From: Synechococcales cyanobacterium PMM_0073 | GTDB taxonomy: Bacteria; Cyanobacteriota; Cyanobacteriia; Elainellales; Elainellaceae | Length of the DNA: 23,549 nt | Assembly (NCBI GenBank): GCA_949127695.1 | Contig: CASBQH010000110.1 | Span: forward strand, 1 to 23,549 | Reading direction: 5' to 3' | Shown here: piece after piece, positions 14,905 to 23,285 of the stretch | Numbering within the stretch: the stretch's first letter is position 1 | How the letters are laid out: every line of letters begins with the position of its first letter | The notes under the pieces: generated by a model | Told to the model about the DNA's origin: nothing | What the model saw: only the letters and a program-made list of their open reading frames with translations | Databases searched by the model: none | Position numbers and translations under genes: made by a program

Positions 14905-17900
14905 AAATTGATCACCCGAATATCTGAGGCCGTCAAAGCCGCCTTGTTGTTGAGGCGAGCAATCTGCACCTGTGCCGTGCCGCCAATGCCGTCTGGATCA
15001 AAGAACAGGTTGCCGTTATTGCGGCTATAGATAAACCGATCGCTGCTGTCTTGGGCGGAGCTGCCCAGCTGGAACTGGTTGGCGCGCAGTCTGCCCAGCT
15101 TCAGGCTCTTACTAAAGCCATTGCGATCAACCTGGATTAAGTCATCTCTGGTAGAGAAGTCTTTAATCCGGTCACGACTGTTCTTGCGGGCGGCAGTCAG
15201 CACAAATTGATCTTTGCCCTGATTACCAGCCAGAACATCCTGCCCCGCTCCACCCACCAGTCGGTCATTGCCCGCGCCGCCGACTAGCCGATCGCGGTTG
15301 TCGCTGCCATTGAGCAGGTCATTGCCAGCTTCGCCTCGCAGCTGGTTGCGCCCGTCGTTGCCGGTGATCTGGTTATCCAGTGCGTTTCCACCGCCGTTTG
15401 CCGCCTGTCCGGTTAAGATTAGTGCTTCCAAATGATTGCCGAGCGTATAGCTGATTGAGGACTGCACCGTATCAAAGCCCTGATCGGCAAATTCAATCAC
15501 CAGATCGTTAGGGCTATCCACCAGGTAGTAGTCATCGCCCAAGCCGCCTTCCATCTGGTCGTCGCCCAAGCCGCCGTCTAGGTAGTCGTTGCCGAAGTCG
15601 CCCCCCAGGACATCGTTGCCCGTTCCGCCATTTAAGGCATCACTGCCAGAGCCGCCGATTAGCGTATCGTCCTGAGCGCTGCCCAGCATTGTCACCGCCG
15701 CACCGTAGCCCGTCAGCTGGAAAGACTCAAATCCGAGGATAGTGGTGCTGGTGCCGACAATGCCGCTGACTTGGTTTGCCCCGTTGCTCAGATCAATCAC
15801 CAGCGAATCGGTACCCTCGGTGAGCAGAAAGCGATCCCGACCTGCCGCACCGTTAATCACGTCATTCTGGCGCAGGTTTTGCAGCGTCGAAACGACCGTA
15901 TCGTTGCTGCCGCCCGCATCAATTAAGTCGGTGGCTGGGGTCGTCACCAGCGATCTGTCTGAGCTAGCTGTGCCAGACGATAGATTGATCTGGCTAATTT
16001 GGACTCTGGTTTGGGCGGGTTGGCTGGTGTTGTTGCCGTTGCTGAGCGTGAACAGAATGCTGCGCGTCGTGCCATCCACATCCAGATCGGTGTTTTGATA
16101 TTGCACGGTACGCAGTACCCGCAGATAGTCAGCCGGAGCCGCCCGCCCGGTTAAGTCTAGGACGCCGCGACTGGCATCATAGACCGCAGCAATGTTAGTG
16201 CCAGCTGTATTGGCCGAGAGTCGTTCGTTGGCTCCGTCTAGCGGGTTGGCAATCTGGATGCGAGCCGAGGTGAAAACAGGATAAGCCTGATTGAAGCGGG
16301 CATCGTTGGAGACAATCCCTACGGGCGAACCTGCAATCAAAAAGGTGCTGATGAAGTCGTTGCCCGCTGCCGTGCCGTTCAGGTCAATGGGCGGCACTGT
16401 TCCTGATGGCACGACCTGCACCTGAATCGTGGCCAGATTGCTGGTCGCCACGCCGTCGCTCACCTGGAGTTCAATGGAGCGAGCTGTGCCGGTGGGAATC
16501 GCATTGCGGTTGCCGTAGCGAATTGAGCGCAGGGCAATTTGATAGGCCGCAGCTGTAGCCGCTCCAGAGAGCCGCAGCATCCCAGTCGTGGCGTTGAAGC
16601 TGCCGGTAATGCCGTTCTGGGACGTAAACAGCAGGTTATCTTCGCCTGCAATAAAGCCGTTGAGTTTGACAGTTGCGCCCGCTAGCCTCGGACTATCTAG
16701 GTCGGTGAGCGTCAGGCCAGCGTCAATAATCAGCGAACCCTGGCTGAAGTTGAGCTGCTGTACCGAAGGCCGCAGCACTGGCGCATCGTTGACCGGAATC
16801 ACCTGAATCGCCCGACTGGCCAAATTGCTGGTAACGCCGCTGTTTTGCACCGTAAACTGCGCCGTGCGGTTGGCCATGCTGGGATTGTCGCTGCTGTTGC
16901 GGTAGGCCACAGAGCGCAGCACCGTCTGGTAAGCCGAGAGTGTGGCTGCACCCGTCAGCGTCAGTACGCCCGCTGCCGCATCAAAGCCACCGCTGATACC
17001 AGACTGGAGCTTGACGCTGAGGCTGTCTTGATTGGACAGATAGCCTTGTAATTGAACGCGCGCTCCGGTAAGGCTGCTGCTGTCGGCATCCACGACGCTG
17101 AGCAAGGGGTCAATCGCCAGCTGTCCAGCGTTTTCTAGGTAGGAGAGACTGCCGCTAGAAGTGGTAACAACCGAGGGCGACTCGACCGGAATCACCTGAA
17201 TGCTGCGACTGCCGATGTTGCTGTTGAGCGAGGCATCCCGGACGCTAAACTGCACCGTGCGCGGCTGAACGGTGGGATTGCTGCTGGAGTTGACATAGGT
17301 GACGGAACGCAGCGCGACCTGATAGCTGGCAACTGGCGCGTTCCCGGTAAGGATCAGCAGCCCTCTGGCGGCGTCAAAGTTGCTGGTTAAGCCAGACTGG
17401 GGCGTGATGTTGAGCCGATCTTCACCCGCGACATAGCCCACCAGCTGAATGGTGGCGCTGGTCAGGTTGGCGCTGTCATCGTCACGGATAGCAATGCTGG
17501 GGTCGATTGAGAGTTCGCCTGAGTTTTCGGTGTAAGAAAGCCCGCCCGCTGAAGCCGTGACGATTGGCGCAGTATTCACCGCGCTCACCTGGATGGTGCG
17601 GGGCGCAAGATTGCTGCTGGAACTGCCGTCCGAGACGCTGAACTGAACGGTGCGGGATAAGGTGCTGGGATTGCTGCTGCTGTTGAGATAGGTAACAGAG
17701 CGCAACGCCTGCTGATAGACAGCTAAGCTAGCTGTGCCGGTTAGGGTCAATACGCCCGTCGCCGCGTTAAAGTTGCCGCTGATCCCAGCCTGGGGAGTGA
17801 GCGCTAGCACGTCCTGCCCAGGAACGTAGTTGGCAAGTCGCACCGTGCCGCCTGTCAGGTTGGGGCTGTCGATATCGGCCACCGAAACGCCTGGATCAAT

Positions 17901-20900
17901 CGCGACTGCGCCAGAACCTTCCTGATAGGCCAGATTACCAGCTGAAGTAGTGACAATCGGCGGATCGTTGAGGTTGTTGACCGCGATTGTGAAAGTCTTG
18001 GTGAACGGACGATTACCAGAATCAGTGGTGGTAATGCGTACCGAATAGCTGGGCTTGGTTTCAAAGTCGGGAGAGGCGACGATCCGCAGCTCGTTGCCGA
18101 CGATTTGGAAGGCGGCGTTATCGCCAAAGCCCTGCACGAGGCTATATCTGAAGGTATCGCCTTGATCGGGGTCAACGGTGCTGAGCGTACCCACCGCAGT
18201 GCCACCCGGCAGGTTTTCGTCGATGTTGCTCTTGCTTAGCAGCAGATTGGTGGGAGCGGTGTCGCCTGCGTTTTCTGGCAGGTTGATCACGCTAACCGTG
18301 AAGACTTTTTCAAAAGTCAGACCGCCGACATCGGTGGTGCGAACGCGGATGCTGTAGCTGGGCTTGGTTTCAAAGTCAGGGATGCCGTTGATTCGCAGTT
18401 CGCCGTTGACGATGGTGAAGGCGGCGTTGTCGGCGCTGCCTTGTCCTGCTACTAGGCTATAGGTGAAGCTATCGCCTGCATCTGGATCAACGGTGGTAAA
18501 GCTGCCGATGGGCGAGTTGGCAGGCCGATTTTCCTGAATGCTGCTGTTGCTGAGGCGTAGATCTTGCGGCTGGCTGGTGCCGGGAGTTTCGGGGAGATTG
18601 TTGACGTTAATCGTGAAGACTTTTTCAAAAGTCAGGCCGCCGACATCGGTGGTACGAACCCGAATGCTGTAGCTAGGCTTAGTTTCAAAATCAGGGATTC
18701 CGCTGATTCGCAGCTCGCCGTTGACGAGTGTAAAGGCGCTGTTGTCGGTGCTGCCCTGCCCGGAGACAAGGCTGTAGGTAAAGCTATCGCCTCGGTCGGG
18801 GTCAACCGTGGTGAAGCTGCCAATTGCGGTGTTGGCTGGCCTGTTCTCGTCAATCTGGCTATTGCTCAGCAGCAGATCGCGCGGCGGGGTGCTGCCCGGT
18901 GTTTCGGGTAGATCCTTAACCGTGATCGTAAAGACCTTTTCAAAAACCTTGTTGCCCACGTCGGTGGTGCGAACCCGAATGCTGTAGCTAGGCTTGGCTT
19001 CAAAGTCGGGGATGCCGTTGATTTGCAGCCTGTTGTCAACAATGGTGAAGGCGGCGTTGTCGGTGCTGCCTGCCCCGGCCACCAGGCTATATCTGAAGGT
19101 TTCGTTTTGGTCTGGGTCAACGCTGCTGAAGACGCCAATCACCGTATTAGCAGGTCGGTTTTCGTCAATCTGGCTATTGTTCAGCAGCAGATCGGTGGGC
19201 GCGTTGGTGCCCGGTCTTTCGTCTAGGTCAATTACCCGAATCGTGAAGGTTTGCTCTAGCGCTAGCCCTTTTGAATCAGTGGTTTTGAGCCTGATTGCGT
19301 AGGTCGGCTTGGTTTCAAAGTCAGGGCTGTTTTTGAGCCGCAGCTCTATTACGCCGTTGTTGTTAACCAGCGTGAAGGCGGCGTTGTCGGTGCTGCCTGT
19401 ACCTGAAACCAGATCATAGGTGAAGCTGTCGCCCAGATCAGGATCAGAGGTAGTGAGCGTCCCGATTAGCGAATTGGCAGGCGCGTTTTCATTAATGCTG
19501 GTCGAGCTGAGGTTGATGGCGACCGGCGTTTCAGGAACATCCGTCACCCGCACAATGAAGCTCGACTCGACAAACAGCCCGTCTTTATCAGTAGAACGAA
19601 CCTGAACCGAATAAGAAGGCTTAACTTCAAAGTTCGCGATATTAACAAGTTGCAGCTGATTGTTAACGATCCGGAACGAAGCGTTATCGTTGCCAGTGCC
19701 CACTAGCGTATAGATAAAGCTATCGTTGGGCGAATCGGGGTCAACAGTGCTGACTGTGCCAATGACTGAGTTGACAGGGCTGTTTTCGGCGATCTCGGTG
19801 GCGCTGAGGTTGATGGCAGTGGGGGTTTCGCCTACATCTTTTACCGTAATGGTGAAGGTGCGCTCAAAGGACAGTCCGGTTCCACCCTTGTCAGTCGTTC
19901 TGACGCGGACTGAGTAAGCAGGCTTGGTTTCAAAGTTGGGGATGCCAACGATCCGCAGCTCGCCGTTGACGATGCGGAAGGCGGCGTTGTCGGTACTGCC
20001 AGTGCCAGCGACGAGGCTGTAAGTAAAGCTCTCGCCTGCATCGGGATCAGCTGTGGTGAAGCTGCCAACCACCGAATCGGCAGGGCTGTTTTCGACGATT
20101 TCGGTGGCGCTGAGGGCAATTGCGGTGGGCGTCTCGTTGACATCATTGACTTCAATGATGAACTGCTTTGAGAAAGACAGCCCGGTTGGGTCGGTAGTTT
20201 TGACTCGCACCAAATAGTTAGCCTTGGCCTCAAAGTTGGCTGAAGGCGCTAAAACAAGCTGGTTGCTGGTGTTAATTGAGAAGCTGGCCGCATCGCCGAA
20301 GGTTGGGTCAATGCTGTAGGTGAAGGGGCCAGCTTGACTGTCAGCATCGACTGAGCTGAGCGTGCCGATGACCGAGTTGGGAGCCAGATTTTCGTTAATG
20401 CGGGTTGATGTCAGGCCGATATCAGTGGGGCTACCCGGTTCAGCCACGTCAATTATGCTGATGGGAATAATTTTCTCAAACGTCAGACCACTTCCACCTT
20501 TGTCTGTCACCCGGACTCGAACGCTATAGCTGGGCTTGGTTTCAAAGTCGGGTTGGACAGCAATTGTTAGCTTGCCGTCGGCTGAGAGCATAAAGGCGCT
20601 GTTATCGGTACCGCCTTGGCCTGCTACTAGCGCATAGGTAAAGGTTTCGTTGGCATCTGGATCAAGGGTGATCAACGTACCGACCAGCGTACCAGATGGC
20701 TTATCTTCGCTGATGCTGTCGGCGCTGATCCGAATATCAGTCGGACGTTCGTTGATGTCCCGAACGTTAACCACGATTGCTTTCTCAACGTTGAGGCCAC
20801 CCTGATCGGTCGTTCTGACGCGAATCTTGTAGCTGCTTTTCGTTTCAAAATCAGGCGAAGCGTTAATTTGCAGCTTGTCACCCACAATCGTGAAGGCAGC

Positions 20901-23285
20901 GTTGTCGTCCGCGCCAGTCCCCGTCACCAGGCTGTAGGTGAAAGTATTTCCGGCGTTTGGATCAACGCTGCTTAACGTGCCAAATGCTAGAGCCGCACCC
21001 GTCACATTCTCATCAACAATGCTGGGACTCAGGAGAACATCGGTGGGAGCTTGGTTGCCCGGAGTTTCCGGCAGATCGTTGATTCTAATCGTGAAGGCTT
21101 TGTCAAAAAACAGCCCGCGACTGTCGGTGGCTCGCACCCGAATCGAGTAGGTAGGCTTAGTCTCAAAATCAGGTGAAGCCTTGATTTGCAGCTGGTTATT
21201 GACAATTGTAAATGCCGCATTATCAGTCCCGCTTGGAGCCAGTGAGTAGGTGAGCGTCGCCGCATCGCCTGCATCTGGATCAGTGCCTGTAAAATTACCA
21301 ATCACCGAGTTGGCAGGTACGTTTTCGTTGATGCTGGTGGCACTCAGCAGGACATCAGTCGGATTCTCGTTTACGTCACCAACGTTAATCGTCAGCTGCT
21401 TCTGAAACTGATTTCCCCCTGAATCAGTCGTTCGCAGATAGATCGTGTAGCTGCTCTTCGCTTCAAAGTTAAACGACGCTTTGGTGACAAGATTGCCGTT
21501 GATAATATCAAACGCAGCGTTGTCAGGGCCAAGCGGACTGGTAATCAGCGTATATCCAGCCGTGTCGCCTGCATCTGGATCAATCGTGGAGAGTGCGCCC
21601 ACCACTGTTCCCGCAGATAGGTTCTCGTTGACTGTATTTGAAGTAATGCCGATATCGGTCGGCTGTTCGTTCAGGTTGGTGATCGCAACCGTGAACTGCT
21701 TGATAAAGCTGAGGCCGCCCGAATCGGTAGTTTTGATCCGAATCGGGTAGTTTGGCTGCGCTTCAAAGTCAGGCGATGCCTTGATTCGCAGCTCAAATAC
21801 ACCGTCGTTATCAGAATCGACGATTGTAAAGGCGCTGTTGGGGTCGGGGTTGCCCGCCGCATCTACCAACTCGTATGTAAAACTGCCGCCTTCTGCGTCC
21901 ACCGTAGCCAGCGTGCCAATTGGGCTGTTGGCCGCAACGTTTTCGGGAGTTGAGGCATTGCTCAGCGTAATATTGGTCGGTGCGGTGTTGGCCGAAGCAT
22001 CAACTTGATAAATTCGGCTATAAACATCGTCGTCGCCGCTTTGATTGCCTGTCCAGGCCACCGCAAAGTTGCCATTCGCATCGGCTCCCACAGAGGCAAA
22101 AGTTTGGTTGCCGTTCAGCCCCTGATTGACGATAAACGGTTCGCCGCCTTCGGTATTTGACAGGGGAAGGCCATTCGCGCCATAGCGTCTGGCATAGATG
22201 TCGTTGTTCCCGTTGCCGCCCGTCCAGGTAACAATAAAGCTGCCGTCCTTCAGCACCTTCACCTGCGAGTCTCTCTGGTCGCCTGCCACACCGTTGGCAG
22301 TAGTAGCGCTGACGTTAAACTCATTGCCCAGCGGCGTACCGTCTTTGCTGTAGCGCCGCGCATAGATTTCGTTGCCGAAGCCCGACTGAACGCCCGTCCA
22401 GGTCACGACGAAATTGCCAGCCGCATCCATTGATACATTGGCATTCCGTTGGTCGCCTGCGGTGCTGTTATTGATCGCAAATTCGCCGCCTGCTTTGGTG
22501 CCATCTGCGTTAAACCGCTGGCCAAAAACATCCCAGCCTGTGCCCGTTTGACCAAAGCTCTCCCAGACGATTACGTAGCTCCCATCTGCCGCCATTGCTA
22601 CGGTGGAATGGAGCTGATCGAGTGCTGTCGTCGTATTGACCAGCACGTCAGCAGCATCTTTGGGCGTGCCGTCTGCGTTGTAGCGCCGCGCATAGACCCC
22701 CCGCGAACCGGATGTGTCCTGGTTACGGCTCGTCCAGGTAACGACAAAGCCGCCGTCGTTTGCGCCTGTCTTACCGTCAGGGTCGATGGCAATGGCCGAA
22801 TCAGTTTGATCCCGGCTCGTGGTTTGATTGATCCGGAGTGCAGAACCGATTGACTGGCCGTTTGCATCGTAGCGCTGAGCATAGATGCCATAGCTGTTCG
22901 GATCATCCGTTTGGTTTACAGAGTCGCTCGTCCAGGTGATGACAAAGTTACCCGCGTCGTCTACCGCTACGGCAGAGGCTAACTGTGGCCCCTCGTAAGG
23001 ATTGCCTGAGCCAGTTAAGGGTGGGTTGACCAGAAACTCTTTGCCCCAGGTTTGGGTGGCCGCATCGTAGCGCCGCGCATAAACCCCCCAGCCAGTCGGG
23101 TCAGCTGGATCATCCTGCCCTTCACTAGACCAGGTGATAATAATATTGCCGTTCGCATCCATACCCAGCGCCTGGGTAGAGCGTTCGTTGATGGTAGTTG
23201 TTGTGAGGACTGTTGTGTTTGAAGTGACTTGCTCACGCGAAAGCTCTTCGTTGACTTGAAACTCAGTCCCACCCTGGTAAGGCAT
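14901..23285 (-). CDS. giant RTX adhesin: propeller-like, cadherin-like and RTX repeats
   Basis: A 2794-residue extracellular protein without a Sec signal peptide, fitting type I secretion. From N to C: seven WTS...YARRY repeats (about 1-430); thirteen cadherin-like repeats of about 103 residues (436-1775); five beta modules of about 132 residues (1776-2433); two RTX nonapeptide blocks; and a C-terminal region (RFIYSRNNGNLFFDPDG, then LTASDIRVINF) typical of cyanobacterial type I substrates. Cadherin calcium motifs are kept: an EN near each start, DPD-x-GD, DFE, and a final D-V-N-E/D-L-P-E element. The likely job is adhesion, cell-cell contact or a surface layer. ATG at 23285 has GGGAG 9 bases upstream. 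No ABC/HlyD/TolC genes are nearby. It converges on the phosphodiester glycosidase with a 4-base overlap. The frame is intact across 8.4 kb. Confidence 0.93.
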   Translation of the reverse strand: MPYQGGTEFQVNEELSREQVTSNTTVLTTTTINERSTQALGMDANGNIIITWSSEGQDDPADPTGWGVYARRYDAATQTWGKEFLVNPPLTGSGNPYEGPQLASAVAVDDAGNFVITWTSDSVNQTDDPNSYGIYAQRYDANGQSIGSALRINQTTSRDQTDSAIAIDPDGKTGANDGGFVVTWTSRNQDTSGSRGVYARRYNADGTPKDAADVLVNTTTALDQLHSTVAMAADGSYVIVWESFGQTGTGWDVFGQRFNADGTKAGGEFAINNSTAGDQRNANVSMDAAGNFVVTWTGVQSGFGNEIYARRYSKDGTPLGNEFNVSATTANGVAGDQRDSQVKVLKDGSFIVTWTGGNGNNDIYARRYGANGLPLSNTEGGEPFIVNQGLNGNQTFASVGADANGNFAVAWTGNQSGDDDVYSRIYQVDASANTAPTNITLSNASTPENVAANSPIGTLATVDAEGGSFTYELVDAAGNPDPNSAFTIVDSDNDGVFELRIKASPDFEAQPNYPIRIKTTDSGGLSFIKQFTVAITNLNEQPTDIGITSNTVNENLSAGTVVGALSTIDPDAGDTAGYTLITSPLGPDNAAFDIINGNLVTKASFNFEAKSSYTIYLRTTDSGGNQFQKQLTINVGDVNENPTDVLLSATSINENVPANSVIGNFTGTDPDAGDAATLTYSLAPSGTDNAAFTIVNNQLQIKASPDFETKPTYSIRVRATDSRGLFFDKAFTIRINDLPETPGNQAPTDVLLSPSIVDENVTGAALAFGTLSSVDPNAGNTFTYSLVTGTGADDNAAFTIVGDKLQINASPDFETKSSYKIRVRTTDQGGLNVEKAIVVNVRDINERPTDIRISADSISEDKPSGTLVGTLITLDPDANETFTYALVAGQGGTDNSAFMLSADGKLTIAVQPDFETKPSYSVRVRVTDKGGSGLTFEKIIPISIIDVAEPGSPTDIGLTSTRINENLAPNSVIGTLSSVDADSQAGPFTYSIDPTFGDAASFSINTSNQLVLAPSANFEAKANYLVRVKTTDPTGLSFSKQFIIEVNDVNETPTAIALSATEIVENSPADSVVGSFTTADPDAGESFTYSLVAGTGSTDNAAFRIVNGELRIVGIPNFETKPAYSVRVRTTDKGGTGLSFERTFTITVKDVGETPTAINLSATEIAENSPVNSVIGTVSTVDPDSPNDSFIYTLVGTGNDNASFRIVNNQLQLVNIANFEVKPSYSVQVRSTDKDGLFVESSFIVRVTDVPETPVAINLSSTSINENAPANSLIGTLTTSDPDLGDSFTYDLVSGTGSTDNAAFTLVNNNGVIELRLKNSPDFETKPTYAIRLKTTDSKGLALEQTFTIRVIDLDERPGTNAPTDLLLNNSQIDENRPANTVIGVFSSVDPDQNETFRYSLVAGAGSTDNAAFTIVDNRLQINGIPDFEAKPSYSIRVRTTDVGNKVFEKVFTITVKDLPETPGSTPPRDLLLSNSQIDENRPANTAIGSFTTVDPDRGDSFTYSLVSGQGSTDNSAFTLVNGELRISGIPDFETKPSYSIRVRTTDVGGLTFEKVFTINVNNLPETPGTSQPQDLRLSNSSIQENRPANSPIGSFTTVDPDAGDSFTYSLVAGQGSADNAAFTIVNGELRINGIPDFETKPSYSIRVRTTDVGGLTFEKVFTVSVINLPENAGDTAPTNLLLSKSNIDENLPGGTAVGTLSTVDPDQGDTFRYSLVQGFGDNAAFQIVGNELRIVASPDFETKPSYSVRITTTDSGNRPFTKTFTIAVNNLNDPPIVTTSAGNLAYQEGSGAVAIDPGVSVADIDSPNLTGGTVRLANYVPGQDVLALTPQAGISGNFNAATGVLTLTGTASLAVYQQALRSVTYLNSSSNPSTLSRTVQFSVSDGSSSSNLAPRTIQVSAVNTAPIVTASAGGLSYTENSGELSIDPSIAIRDDDSANLTSATIQLVGYVAGEDRLNITPQSGLTSNFDAARGLLILTGNAPVASYQVALRSVTYVNSSSNPTVQPRTVQFSVRDASLNSNIGSRSIQVIPVESPSVVTTSSGSLSYLENAGQLAIDPLLSVVDADSSSLTGARVQLQGYLSNQDSLSVKLQSGISGGFDAAAGVLTLTGAATLSAYQTVLRSVAYRNSSDNPSMANRTAQFTVQNSGVTSNLASRAIQVIPVNDAPVLRPSVQQLNFSQGSLIIDAGLTLTDLDSPRLAGATVKLNGFIAGEDNLLFTSQNGITGSFNATTGMLRLSGAATAAAYQIALRSIRYGNRNAIPTGTARSIELQVSDGVATSNLATIQVQVVPSGTVPPIDLNGTAAGNDFISTFLIAGSPVGIVSNDARFNQAYPVFTSARIQIANPLDGANERLSANTAGTNIAAVYDASRGVLDLTGRAAPADYLRVLRTVQYQNTDLDVDGTTRSILFTLSNGNNTSQPAQTRVQISQINLSSGTASSDRSLVTTPATDLIDAGGSNDTVVSTLQNLRQNDVINGAAGRDRFLLTEGTDSLVIDLSNGANQVSGIVGTSTTILGFESFQLTGYGAAVTMLGSAQDDTLIGGSGSDALNGGTGNDVLGGDFGNDYLDGGLGDDQMEGGLGDDYYLVDSPNDLVIEFADQGFDTVQSSISYTLGNHLEALILTGQAANGGGNALDNQITGNDGRNQLRGEAGNDLLNGSDNRDRLVGGAGNDRLVGGAGQDVLAGNQGKDQFVLTAARKNSRDRIKDFSTRDDLIQVDRNGFSKSLKLGRLRANQFQLGSSAQDSSDRFIYSRNNGNLFFDPDGIGGTAQVQIARLNNKAALTASDIRVINF
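15205..15372 (-). repeat. second RTX calcium-binding nonapeptide block
   Basis: Repeats of the form GGxGxDxLx: GEAGNDLLN, GSDNRDRLV, GGAGNDRLV, GGAGQDVLA, GNQGKDQF. This parallel beta-roll binds calcium outside the cell and precedes the C-terminal secretion region. One unit (GSDNRDRLV) is degenerate. Confidence 0.9.
15542..15670 (-). repeat. first RTX calcium-binding nonapeptide block
   Basis: Five consecutive units: GGSGSDALN, GGTGNDVLG, GDFGNDYLD, GGLGDDQME, GGLGDDYYL. It is followed by the usual YxVDSPNDLVIE and FDTVQSSISYTLGNHLEALILTG linkers, split here between this block and the next. Confidence 0.92.
15985..17962 (-). repeat. five ~132-residue beta modules of the adhesin
   Basis: Each unit carries the pattern D-x-DS-x-x-L, then a G-x-D-x-L element, a G(I/L)-(T/S)-x-x-F-(N/D)-A segment, L-x-L-(T/S)-G, and YQ-x-(A/V)-LRSV-x-Y-x-NSS-x-NP. 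Three units are close copies, the fourth is diverged and the fifth (toward the C terminus) keeps only VYDASRGVLDLTG and YLRVLRTVQYQN. They resemble cadherin-like modules of other bacterial RTX proteins; I cannot give a precise family name. Confidence 0.8.
17963..21980 (-). repeat. thirteen cadherin-like repeats of the adhesin
   Basis: Thirteen tandem units average about 103 residues. Each starts PT(D/A/N)-x-x-LS, with I-x-EN-x-x-x-(N/G) and (V/I)-G, then DPD-x-GD-x-(F)-TYSLV, DNAAF, DFE-(T/A)KP(S/T)Y-x-(I/V)-RV-(R/K)-TTD, and ends V-x-(D/N)-(V/L)-(N/P/G)-E. These match the calcium-site residues of cadherin repeats. The units nearest the C terminus (10-12) are the most alike at protein and DNA level. 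Confidence 0.9.
22005..23285 (-). repeat. seven WT-YARRY repeats, likely seven-bladed beta-propeller
   Basis: The YARRY-type motif occurs at about residues 69, 135, 198, 254, 308, 364 and 422, spaced 54-66 residues apart. Each is preceded by D-x-x-G-(N/S)-(F/Y)-(V/I)-(V/I)-TW and followed (except the last) by (D/N)-G...(E)F-x-VN. The N terminus supplies an unmatched GGTEFQVN strand and the last repeat lacks that strand. Seven-fold count and strand swap suggest a closed ring; the fold is inferred. Confidence 0.7.

Noticed and set aside
14901..23285. Repeat-rich region as a possible CRISPR or non-coding satellite
   Set aside because: The repeats are about 300 bases, imperfect and lie in one intact 2794-codon frame encoding recognisable protein repeats.
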